DNA from: Cardiocondyla obscurior
Lineage: Eukaryota; Arthropoda; Insecta; Hymenoptera; Formicidae
Direction: 5' to 3'
Assembly (NCBI RefSeq): GCF_019399895.1
Contig: NC_091879.1
Span: forward strand, 62,001-126,000
Length of the DNA stretch: 64,000 bases
In this document: piece after piece, positions 34,335 to 45,628 of the stretch
Layout: each line of letters starts with the position of its first letter
Numbering within the stretch: position 1 is the stretch's first letter
Made by a program: the position numbers and the translations under genes
Notes under the pieces: model-generated
Database searches by the model: none
Told to the model about the DNA's origin: nothing
Seen by the model: the letters and a program-made list of their open reading frames with translations, nothing else

Positions 34335-35341
34335 ATGATATCAAGAATCTATTTCGTAGTTTTGCTGGCAGTTTCTGCGATCTTCGCCAGTACGTATTAT
34401 TTAAAATTTACAATTTATTGCATTATTAATCACTGTATATTTTGACATGCAAAGAACGCTCATCCTTGAATTCAAGATTTTTCTTTTTTAGTGAAAAAAA
34501 AAAAAAGAAGTCACATTTGTCTTAATTTTCGTAATTGATTTTAATATTATTCTTTAAATATTTCAGTGAAGGCGGAGGTTAAGTGTCCGAATATCATCAA
34601 GAGAAACCAATGGACCGTTGTTCCACCTGGAGAAATTAATTATTTAATAGTACCGTTACTTTACGTGATAATACATCACACAGTCACTCCGGAATGCACT
34701 TCGCGCCAAGGCTGCACAGATATGGTCGAAAGTATTCGCAGTTATCACATGGACACCTTTGGCTGGGACGATGTCGGTTACTCGTAAGCTGCATTATTCT
34801 CGATCTATTTTTTTTATCTATTATTTCTTTTTCTCAAACAAATACGATTCACTCGATTCTTAAAATAAATGACTCGTCATGTTACTAATTAATCACTCTG
34901 TTAATTAAAAAAAAGGTTCATAATTGGCGGAGACGGTAACGTGTACGAAGGATGCGGATGGGCCAACGAAGGAGCACATACATACGGATATAATAAAAAA
35001 TCTGTCGGTATAGCTTTCATTGGAAACTATCAGAGTAAGTTAATCACAATAAATCGCACGAATATCTGCTACAACTTCACCGATGATGCTTATAATCAAT
35101 ATATATTTCTGCATTTACTAAGAATTTCTCTGATAACCTTATTTTTTTTTTTGTAGAAAAAAATGCTAGCCAGATAATGTTAGACACTGCACATCAGCTA
35201 ATCGAATGTGGAAAAGCTCAACATATCCTTCAAGAGGACGTACGCGTACTCGGGGGACGACAAGTAATTCAAATAGCAAGTCCTGGGAACTACCTTTACA
35301 AGCAAATTCAAAAATGGCCAGAATGGAGTGCGAATCCTTGA
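34335..35341 (+). CDS. PGRP-SA: Peptidoglycan recognition protein, short secreted, PGRP-SA-like (non-amidase)
   Basis: A circulating pattern-recognition protein. In Drosophila PGRP-SA binds Lys-type peptidoglycan and triggers the Toll pathway. Four exons: 34335-34389, 34567-34783, 34916-35034 and 35157-35341. The protein is 191 residues. Residues 1-18 form a signal peptide (ISRIYFVVLLAVSAIFA). The PGRP/amidase-2 fold follows: VIIHHTVT (H55), paired C62/C68 as in PGRP disulfides, GYSFIIGGDGNVYEGCGW, GAHTYGYNKKSVGIAFIGNYQ, then VLGGRQV and SPG, ending WPEWSANP. Zinc ligands H55 and Y90 remain. The other two positions are Gly164 (normally His) and Ser172 (normally Cys), so it cannot be a zinc amidase. 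The same two losses occur in Drosophila PGRP-SA, which supports that orthology. The start ATG fits the signal peptide. Confidence 0.93.
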
Positions 35342-35614
35342 ACAAAATCCTTAGTCTGACGTTACCAATTGTATCAATTTGTGCATCACCAAATGCATCT
35401 ATCCAAAACGAATTGGAGACTGTTTTTGAAGTACTATTACTGTCATGTGTCGTCGCTGCAAATCATTGGCAAAATTAACGAAAAGTATGAATAGCAAGAC
35501 CGTAAGAAATATACGTCAGTGTTTTCGAGGTAATAGTTTGTGTTTTATTATATTACCTTTCTATTGAGAAGTCCAGCTCCTGATCTAATATAAAAAGAAA
35601 GTTCTTAACATACG

Positions 35615-35640
35615 TTTTTTTTTTTTTTTTTTTTTTTTTT
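35615..35640. repeat. Poly-T run (26 nt)
   Basis: A T homopolymer downstream of PGRP-SA. Confidence 0.85.
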
Positions 35641-36194
35641 GCTTTGTTTCCTTTTTTTTCAACGCATTAACATTTCAGAAGAATGCATGTAGACGGCGCG
35701 AAAAATAAATCGTGGAGATTGTGGCGAATTTAGGAGATGGAACGGTGTGACGTCGCAACGTATATCAATACTATTCAAGTTTCATTCTGCTTTTTTTTCT
35801 TTTTTTTTTCGATTATTAGGAGATCACGTAATTACTAATATACAAATGATACATTATCACCGAGAATTCTCTTATACAGAATAAATATATTGCGCATATT
35901 AGCGGGTTTTTTTTCAAGAATGACGCAATCGAGCCGTGCTTAAGTTTTTTTTTTTTCCTTTTAATCATAGTTATTATTATCGTTAATATCCATATAATTA
36001 TTAATAACTACAGTAAAACACAAAACAAAAAAGGATATAGTAATATCTGTACATTCTCCTTAAATGATTAACGTAAACATTTTTTTGTATACCTCGTAGC
36101 CTACAAATAGGAAGAAACTAAATCATAATATTCACAGATATTTTACAAGATAAACGAGGCCCGCCGACGGGTGCACGTGTCGTCCAACAATGAT

Positions 36195-36215
36195 GCAGGA
36201 ATCATATATTCCTGC
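36195..36215. repeat. Short perfect hairpin
   Basis: GCAGGAAT pairs with ATTCCTGC across a 5-nt loop. It lies 50 bases from the larger fold-back element at 36268 and may or may not be part of it. Confidence 0.55.
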
Positions 36216-36267
36216 GCTCGCACGCTGTATCGAGGAGACGCTTGTCAAATGTACGCGCAGCAAGCGA

Positions 36268-36444
36268 GCTGCTTTCGCGACGTGAATCAAAGTGATTGGA
36301 ATCGAAACAGCCCTTGTTTGCAGAATACCGCACTCCTCGCTTTGATCGTTTCTCGAGGAACCAAGTAAAGCGAGGAGTCCGATTTCAGTTAATTACAATC
36401 TCGGATTGCTTCGATCCGGATTACTTTGGCGTCGCGAAAGCAAC
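36268..36444. mobile_element. Fold-back (MITE-like) inverted-repeat element, 177 bp
   Basis: The ends GCTGCTTTCGCGACG (36268-36282) and its reverse complement with one mismatch (36430-36444) bracket a sequence that also pairs internally. ACTCCTCGCTTT (from 36332) is answered by AAAGCGAGGAGT (ending 36378), around a centre near CTCGAG. Nearly the whole unit is an imperfect palindrome with no coding capacity. I could not find a convincing target-site duplication, so the transposon class is open. Confidence 0.6.
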
Positions 36445-37770
36445 CGTATCTGGCTGCAGAAGATAGAGCAAGAAGAAAAACAGCGCTTTCAGTGAAAATA
36501 AACGAAATGTCGCACGACACGTGCGCACGATCGTGCCCTATGTACTTATCCATAGCTGTAATATATACGCGCTTGTTTTTTTTTTTTCCTTTTATCACCT
36601 TGCTCGCTCAATTATACCTCTACACTGTACATATCCACAACGCATCTTTTACACTGTACATGCACACGCTGCGCGAGTATCCGCGCTGCCTTAAAGTAAT
36701 TGTAAACCGCGGGGATGGACAGAACGGTGATGATCACAATGGGTGGTTCATCGCCAAAAATAAAGTTCACGGACTTGCCGGATCGTCAGTCGTTTCTAAA
36801 ATTAATATCGGAAATGGTAGAAACGAATAAGTAAAATAAGTTCGTTGAGTTTAGCATTGCAATTACACTTACAACTTTTATAAACGATACTATTATTGTA
36901 GAAGATGTAAATATATTCTCCGAATAATGCAACCTCCGAAATAATTAATCATTAAATAATTCCCATCCAGACGTTCAAATTATCAGATAATTTCACGTCC
37001 GCGAAAACCGAATTTTTCAAAGCTACTTCCAAATAGTGCACAAGTTTGAATAATTCGGTAACGCAAATTAATTCAAATTATAATGTCAAAATCCGGATTA
37101 TATTTATAACTTTACTAACATTTCCTAACAAAATTAAAAGAAAAAGAAAAGTTTGCGTTTCGTCCATCCCCGATACTTCCTCGTGAAGATCACTCTCTAG
37201 AGGCGTGCGCCCTACGCGCAGCAGCATAATATTGTAAATAGATATAAGTTCCTTAATTTACTTAAAATGTTTTTTTTTTTTGACGGCTTGGTGTGATATA
37301 GTGTAATCTCTGGTCTATACACATAAGCGCATTTATTATCTCGGACACGAATGCTAAAGAGTCTATGAGTCGTCGTGCGACGGAATCGAGGGGTAGGTTG
37401 TAAAGATAGCTGTGTACTGCGCGCGTTAACGAGCAATCAGGGACGAGCGAAAAGCGCAAATCGAACATGCAGACATGTCGAGAGACGTTCCAGATGTGCG
37501 CGGTGTGATACGGACAGCGTCAATCCGATCGCTTAGTTAAACTATAGTTAGGATAAATTTATGTAATCCGATTAGTGACATTCGTTTTACATTGCGCGCA
37601 TTGAGACTTATATTCTACATGTTCATTCACGTTCGCTGCTCATTTACTATTCGTTTCGCTCGCGTATAAAACTACCTTTTATTAGATGGATGGATGTGTG
37701 TGTGTGTGTTTTTATGTATATATGTATTTTTCTGTGTCATGTGGGGCGGCGTCAATGGTCAATGAGATCG

Positions 37771-37795
37771 GTCATACTATTTTTCTCAGTATGAC
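37771..37795. repeat. Small stem-loop in the probable spen 3' UTR
   Basis: GTCATACT pairs perfectly with AGTATGAC across a 9-nt loop. It is a candidate RNA structure only. Confidence 0.4.
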
Positions 37796-37857
37796 AAATA
37801 AGCCCCGATCGTCCTTAAATGTGCGGATTGGTATGCCCTAGCTAGCCTGCTGTAATA

Positions 37858-38025
37858 ACGTTAATAATAATTAATAGCAGCGGTAATAGTAGTGGTAGAA
37901 TAGTAATAGTATAGTAAGTTGTAGAGTAGTGGTAATAGTATAGTAGTAATAATAGTAATAGCAGTGGTAATAGTACTTGTAATAATATTAATAATAAGAA
38001 TAATAACAGTAATAAGAATAGGTAA
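37858..38025. repeat. TAA/TAG trinucleotide repeat tract
   Basis: About 165 bases of degenerate TAA, TAG and TGG triplets, in the probable 3' UTR of spen. Read on the - strand it gives a leucine-rich open frame, which is an artefact of the triplet repeat. Confidence 0.8.
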
Positions 38026-39460
38026 ATGATCAGTGTTGCCTGAGCCAGTTGTTGCAATAAATCAAACGATTCTCTCTCAGGCGAAATCGAGTCGCCGTTC
38101 AATTTACTTGGTAAATTTTCTGTCTCTGTTTGCATGAGTGTGTACTTGTGTATGCGTGTGATAGAATTTCGTCGACTCTGAAACAACACTGAAAACACTG
38201 GTGATAATATTAATAATAATCATAATAATTATAATGATAAAGAATAAGTAGTAACGTTAAAAATTTTTTTATAAGACGTATGACGCTAAGAGTATGCTAA
38301 GTATGTAATAAGTAATAATAATAATTCACAAATTCGCATCCTGCTCCGGGTAATTATGATACACTAAGTTTCGCAAATGGATAGATCCACGAAGATCGGA
38401 AATCCTACTCGGGTAGCCCAACCATTTTCGCTTTTTCCGCTAGATGTCTAACGTCGTAATTTACATTCTACGCGCAATCGACGGCGGTAGCAATGGGCAG
38501 CAGCGAACTATCAGTTACAGTAATATAATACATAGTTATTTATATAGAGCATTATTATACAAAAACACATCACATACCGCGCGGACCATTAGTCGGGCAT
38601 CCCCTTTATGTTTTTTGTTTTTTTTTTTTTTTTTACCTTTGTCACCTGTCTCTCATCTTCTTTATACGCAATTACTTTACCGTTAAATACTTAAAATCAC
38701 AGTAGTTATGCCCTCGGTGGCTCGCTCATATAATTTACACAGTTTATTGTTAACGCCTAAACCTCGCTTAAAATAACTCATGTTAACTCACGTGTAATAG
38801 TTGACGAGTGTACGTTAAGGGTTCTCCTATTCGTTATTATGCTTTGCAGTCCGCTTGTCATTTAGAGCAATGGATTATTGTTGTTCCCTCTTTGCGGGAA
38901 GGACGAGCATAAATAAGCGGGCGTTACGTGACGAATCGAAGGTCCTGTCTTGAGAGCTGGGGTTGTGCCTGACCCGCTTGTCAGAAAGACCAAGAGTGAC
39001 GTCGGTCGATCCCACAAACGTTGTCAATGATTGACGCGAGTCGCAAGCCGTCCGAAAGAAAAAAAGAAAGGCGAAAAAAAAGAAAAGGGGGACGAGAGAA
39101 AACGAAACGAGCTTGTCCGCGCGAAATTCATCGAAGAGAGGCACGCACGATGGCGATCAGGTGCTAACCTCGCTTCACTGCACAACCTCGTGCCTCGCTT
39201 TTTAGGCCTACGATCTAAAAATCGGCTTACCGCCGGGTTCCGTTTGATTGTCACTGATACAACTCCAGATAAGGAGCTCTTCCTCTTGAATGCATTTCTC
39301 TCTCTTTTTTTTTTCTCTCTCTCTCTCTCTCTTTTTTTTTGTCGCACAACTATGCATGTCGGACGGACACTCCAGGTTTCATACCACGTGCGAAGCGTCC
39401 TGCGGTGCGCGAAAGCGAGAGATATAGACAGATCATAATCCAGTAGGTCGCTGATCGGCC

Positions 39461-40290
39461 TCAAACTGTGGCAATGACGATTAATAAGTGGGCGATTTTT
39501 GCGACGCGATGATGTAAGTCTGGTGCGATTCTTGCCAAAGTTTCACGCGCAAAATCACAAGACGGAAAAATGTGAACTACGTACGCCGCCTAAAATATAG
39601 AGATAATTTTTAACGATAAAACTCAATCGGTTGTTATTAAAATTAAGAATAAAACTAATGTATCAAAATTATTAACTTTTAAGAAAAAGATTTGAGTGTA
39701 TCGCGCGGTAATAATTTAATCTTACCTGTTGCGACCCAGGTGCAGCGATATTTACGATTCCAGCGGCCTGCTTTTGTTGAAGATACATGATAAATCCTGT
39801 TTGTAGATTTTTGCTTTGTTGTAAAACGTCTACTTCATCACGGCCGCAAGGTAGTGCCAACAGCATGCAATGTTCATCTTCGGTCTAAAGAATATTGCAT
39901 GACATGTGTTAAAAAATATAATAAATAGAAAAAAATATTTATTTAAAGAAAAGAAAAGAAAAAAAAAAGGAAGAAAATCCATAAAATTTTCGGGTTTAAT
40001 TGTTTTAAATACAATTATTGATTTTACGATACTGCATTTTAATGCAGAGAAATAGTAACGCGTACCTGCATTTTTCTTGCTACGCCTTCGACTTGGGTTT
40101 GCTCCAATCTCATTCTTTGGGCTATTCTTAACGGCGGTGTTGAGCCGTCGCTGTTACACGGTAAACTGTCTCTAGCCACTCTGGGATTGCCGAAGACGAA
40201 GTGCATCTGCACTGCCGCTTGGTCGTTCTTGAGAGCCAATAAACCTTGCCACATAACTGGGTGACGTTGAAGTAGCATTTGAAACGAGTC
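39461..40290 (-). other. spen: SPOC domain of SPEN (exons 40066-40824, 39726-39884, 39461-39589)
   Basis: The domain starts near DSFQMLLQRHPVMWQGLLAL and continues through LRIAQRMRLEQTQVEGVARKM, CMLLALPCGRD, GFIMYLQQKQAAGIVNI and YVVHIFPSCDF to the stop. These are the conserved SPOC segments. The family's SPOC domain binds SMRT/NCoR-type co-repressors through a basic patch. It is complete here and is the last part of the protein. Confidence 0.93.
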
Positions 40291-43200
40291 CGCCTGTGGT
40301 GGCACCTGAGACGCATAGAGCGGCGGGGTAACGACCTGATGTTTCCTGCATCTATCCGGTGTGGGAGCTCTGCCTATTTCAGGTGGTGCCTCGCTGGCAG
40401 CAATGGGATATTGAGAATGCAAGTGAGCGGGTGGCGGCGGGTGATCATAAAAGTTCGCTCTAGCGCCAGCTGGTGCAGACAACGGTGGATTACTTCCCGT
40501 ATTGTACTGCGGCGGAGGCGGTGGCAATGGTCTCATTGCTCCGTGCAGCATGTAGACTTGAGCAATTTGCGGACTGTCGGTAGTACGATCTTGCGGCGTC
40601 CTCGTGCCTCGCCTTAATTCCAGAGGAGGACTGTGACTGTCTTCTATGCCAGGTTCGAGTTTAGGATCTAACGGCAAGTGAGGAGATCTTGTTCCTGGAA
40701 TATGAAAAGCTATGCGGGAAGTCGTTAGCGCTTCCTGTTGTGCGCGCAGATATTGGTAGTTGTACATTGAAGAATGCAAATAAGGATCACGAGCCAGTCC
40801 TCCGTAATGATTGACGACTTCATTCTGAAATAATTAAGAATAAAATTATTATAAAATTATAAATTTTATAAATTAATATTAATTATTATAAATAAATTAT
40901 TAAAAAAAAAGTATTTTCACGATTATTACATTATTACATATTTTTCTTTTAATTATTTTAAATGTTATTATTACATATTTACAACACATGAAAATGTTAA
41001 AATTATTTATACATGTCAACTCACTAATAAATGCGTGAGAAAAGTTTTAAACGCTTCATGCAATTGTTAAAATTACAATTAACATATAAAAAAATCTTGC
41101 TCGCTCGATTTTTCTCAAATCACGTGTTTAATTTATAGAATATTAGAAAGTAAGTACCTGCGAAGTATTAACATGATGATGGGCAGGTGGAGGCAATGGA
41201 GGGCTCTGGGAACGATGCGGGGGAACAAGACCATACTGACCCCCAGGTGGAGTAGCACCCGTACTTCCATGCTAATCGAAATCAAACAGAGTTAGTTTAA
41301 CGTGTTCCTAATTAGTTTTATTATTTTATTTTACTCAGATGCAAAACTTTAAACGCACACAAAATGGTAAAAAAAATAAAATAAAATAAAAAGCGAAGTA
41401 TAATGCTTACCAATTGAGCCTCGTACGTCGGCATTGGAACGCTACGATTTTGCGGACTCGCATTCGGTACCATAATACAACCAGGCATTGGTACCTCCAC
41501 TTTTTGCGGCTCCATCGGTCCAGTAGTCTGAAAATTAATATTTTTTTTTAATTTTTGAGAAATTTGAGAAAGATAAAGTCAAGCGATTTGAAGCGCTGCA
41601 ATATTAAATTGTAATTATTCGTATTTTAAATGTTAACAGGTATCGTCTTGACGACGAAAGTTTACTTACCGGAGCTTTCGGTCCCGCTGGTCGGATACTA
41701 TTCACGACAGTCGAGATCTGCTGCGGGTTGACGAGATGTGGTTGCGTCGGTGAGCTCGCTACCGTTCCGATCGGTGGAACGCGATCGGCCTGCAGTAAAA
41801 GCGCTTTCGGATGAGATTGCCCGTTGATATTTTTCAAAGCAGTTGGCTGTGAGATTGGCTGATGGATCCTTGGCGTCGGTGTGCTAACGTTGGCAGGATG
41901 CATGTTTAGTGGCAGTTTCGGCGGCATGTTCACTATCGTCGACGTTTGCTGCTTTGCGGCTTGAAGAAGATGCTGCTTAGGATTAGGTGGTGCTCCGGTA
42001 TTGTTCAACACGGGGGACATTGGTTGGCCTTGCTTTCCATTCGTAGGAGTCAGCGGCGCCGCCTGCTTCGGGCGCGGACTCAAGCTGGGCGATACGACTC
42101 TGCCAGGTGGTATTTGCAAATTGAGACCTTGTATCGGTTGCGCGGGTGGTTTAACGATGTTCTGCACTATTGTTTGATTCGGCAAACTCGGAGGTACGGG
42201 TTTCGTTATAACTTGCTGCTGAGCCGACGTAAGTTTACTGGCGTTCAAAACGTGTGCCTTGAGGCTCGTAGGTTTAGTTTGCGGAGGAGAGGTAGATACT
42301 GGCTGAGTCGTCGTAGCCGGTGCACTCGTCGCAGTCACTGTGGTAACGATGGTCGTGCACGTTGCCGAGGATTGTGCAACGGTAATAGTAGAGGTGACTT
42401 GCACTGCCGGAGATTGTGGTTTTGTAATTACGCTGGTTTGCGGTTGAATTTGCGGGGTCGGCGTCGACTGAGATGACGTGTGCTCTATAACGGCCTCCTT
42501 CTTTGGCTCCGTAGATCCCAGGACGGAACTTTCGGGAACGGGTTTTGCTCGTGGTATCTCGTTCGCCGCGGTCGCGCCGGGCAATCCGCCGCTTCGAGCT
42601 TCGTTGAGAGTTCTGTTGACAGCTTGCGCTTGGCCAGATGTAGTGGACACCGGGATGTACTGACCCTCCTCGGATTCTCTCATCGGTATTAGCATTCCTG
42701 TGACCGGATCGATTAGCGTCATCGGTTCGTGCGATACAGCTTTCAACGGCGCTGAAGTAACAGCTTGAGTCGGCTCCTCCGTTTTCGGCGTTTCCGGCTG
42801 TATTAATTTCGGCTCTTCCTTGACAGAAATTTCTTGCGGAGTCGTCGTTATCTCTTTCGCTTTCTCTTCTCCGCTGTCGTCATTATTTTCCGACGTTCGC
42901 CTTACTGCTTTACGATTGCCTCTCGGAGATTTGCGAAGTTCCGTCAACGGCACAATGGACTGCTGCACTGTACTACGAGGAATGTTGTTATGCCTGGTGC
43001 TTCTTCTAGTTGCGTGCCCGGCGTTACCGATTAATTTATTCGCGGGCGATCCGCGAACAACGTCCTCGATAACGTCGTCGACTGTGTTGCGACTACCGTC
43101 TCTTTCCGCCAATCTTCTGGACTTCCTCGTGTTGGCGGCCGGAGAGACGAATTCCTCCGGTGGCACCTCTTTCACCGCGGCCACGGGTGTTGCCGGCTGC

Positions 43201-45594
43201 GCGTTTGGTCCTGTAATATTCGGTCCGGGTGATTTAATAGTGAGAATAAGCCGCGGACGACCCGCGTTATCCTCTTCGCTGTCGTCGTGGAACTCGTAAA
43301 CGTCAGCTGGCAATTTATTTTTTTCAACGTGATGTTTGCTGCCTCTTGAACTTCTGCCACCTCGCCGGTGAGAAACGGCGGTCGCGTTTCGGCCACCTCG
43401 CCTGGTTGTGACCCCGCCGCGGCCACCGCGTCTGCTCTTCGTTCTACCGCGACGGCTCTTCGTGCATTCGTTCTCGCACGCTTCCGCACTCTCGTCGTGA
43501 TCGTCGGCCGAAATAAAGTTCTTCTTGCTTTCGCCCTCCGTTGATTCGGTATCGAACCAATCCGATTCGTTTTTGCTGGTGTCGTGCGAATCGCTGTTGA
43601 CGCTTTCGTTTCCTTGCTGCGCCTCGTCGTCGCCGTCGTTACCTTCACCGTCGCACAGCGCGTCGACTTTCTTTATCACGCTCTCGATGTTCACCTCCTT
43701 CGCGGACCAATAATCGCTGTCCTCCTTGCTATCAGTTGGATCTTCTTTAGTATTAATCACGAGAGAATCCGTGCTCGGTTCTTTCAACGGATCTTCCATG
43801 GATTCTTCGTCTAATTCCGTTTCGTCGTGTTCCTTCGTCGTTTCTTCCTCTTTAATTTCATTCACGGGCTCGATCTTTACACAAGCCTCCGCCTCGAGTT
43901 TCGGCACGATCATTTCCACGGGCTCAGCTTTGAGAACGACGGACGGCGCGATGTCCGTACTAATAATTTCTTGTTTCTCTTCTTTTACGTCGTTTTCTTT
44001 CACGCAGGGCAGGCTTGGTTTCTCGGCTTCGGCAATGTTGTACGCGGCTTCGTCCGTTGCATCGTCTTGCTCGGTGTCGGCTGGCTCTTTCTTTATCTCG
44101 TCAATTGGCTGCGTCGATTGTATAGGCGGTGTAAGCTGCATCGGCTGAGCAGTTTCACTGATTTGCGCCTCGGCTTCCAGTTCCATTTGCTGTCCTTGAA
44201 TTATACGCGGCTCTAAGCATTCCGGGGTAATTTGTTCGTTCATCGGTGGTGTCGACATGGAGGACACGGTGGACGGTGTCACCCTCGTTATGATCGTCTG
44301 AGACACCGTGGACACTAAAGGTATGTGAGACTTGACTACTTGGCTTTGAGATACGGGCGACTGCCTCTGGCAAACGACAGGCGTTTGCGGGATGACGCAT
44401 TTATCGCTCGGCATCGGCGAAGCCGCGTTCGTCGTGATTTGTTGAGGAACTATAGGTACGACAGTTTTTATTAACGGCTGATTCGGAGAAGCAGCTGGCG
44501 GGCCTAAATGATGCACTGATTTATGGAGAAGATGCGACTGGCCGTGCGCAACGATCACAGGGCTCGGCGTAGAAGAACGAGGTACGTGCGTGGTCAGAAG
44601 CTGAAGATTCGACACGTCTTGTTTCTGTCTCGGCGACAGCAGATTGCTGTCCGTTGTTATAGACATTGCGATTTGTTTCTGCGTTCTCGACGACATCGTG
44701 TAATTATCCGTCACGTAAGCAGGCTTGCCGAACACCGGGCTCGACGTGCTGGCGTTGATTTCGATTTTCGCCGTTTCGGGGATATACGTGGGCGGCTGAT
44801 TCGGCGAAGGAACCTTAGGAGAGGTAGACGCTTTGTTAGTCGGTTCTGGTATGATGGCTGGGGACAGCTTCGGCTCGTCCAACCTCTGAGATGGCTCGTT
44901 CGAGTTCGGAAGCAGCGTCTCGATCACAGATTTCTCACTGAGAGCGGCATCGCGCGAGCTCTTGACTTGTATGCCGGAGGCTAATGGTGGTACCGGCATG
45001 TACGGCCGCGCCGAGATATTCAGAGTCAACGGCGGTAAACCGCCGCGCGGATAACCGGGCGATGGCGCCAGCATTCCCGAGGCGTGCTGAATTACCGGCT
45101 GTTGCGTCGCTGCGGTCGAATAAATCTGCTGAATCGGCGTCTCCGGTCTATGGGCGGGAATTGGCACGCACACCGCGATCTTAGTAGGCGGTGGTGACGG
45201 TTTTCTCTTTCCTACGTTCGGTACGTGCGGACTCAACGTCGGATTGCGTGACCATTGTCCGTTGGGCGAGAGCGGCTGAGAGATCCGCGGCGATGGTTGA
45301 GACGGCACGAGAGGCGGCATTCTCGACGGAACCAACGGCGGTAACGGCGTTGCGTTAGACGAAGACGAACAAGAAACGGTCGTGACATTCTGCATCTTCG
45401 GAGACGCTTGACGCATCGGTACCATCTGAGACTGCGGGGACACAGGAAGTCTTTGATATAAAGGCTGCACGGTGATCGGCGACGGTCGCGTACTCGCGAC
45501 GGAGAGCGATTTCGAGACGTCGCTTGTAATCGGCACGCTGCAGGGCACCAGCATCGGCTGTTTGTACTGAGGAGGAGGAGGAGGAGGAGGCGGA

Positions 45595-45628
<34 letters not shown>

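Larger units (their letters stand above)
35342..39460. other. Probable 3' UTRs of PGRP-SA (+) and spen (-)
   Basis: 4.1 kb lies between two convergent stop codons. It is AT-rich with T runs (for example 35615-35640), a TAA/TAG repeat tract, a fold-back element and short hairpins. AATAAA at about 35704 on the + strand could end PGRP-SA. On the - strand several AATAAA words (near 38748 and 37677) could serve spen, whose orthologues have long 3' UTRs. No protein-coding gene was recognised. Confidence 0.55.

Noticed and set aside
33950..34429. 158-codon + frame across the ALKBH4/PGRP-SA gap
   Set aside because: Its mirrored translation on both strands comes from the palindromic MITE, and it overlaps the PGRP-SA signal-peptide exon in another frame.
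37858..38025. CRISPR-like repeat array
   Set aside because: The repeat unit is three bases with no spacers, in a eukaryotic genome. It is a microsatellite.
37842..38198. Leucine-rich 118-codon - frame resembling a membrane segment
   Set aside because: Produced by the TAA/TAG triplet repeat; not a protein.
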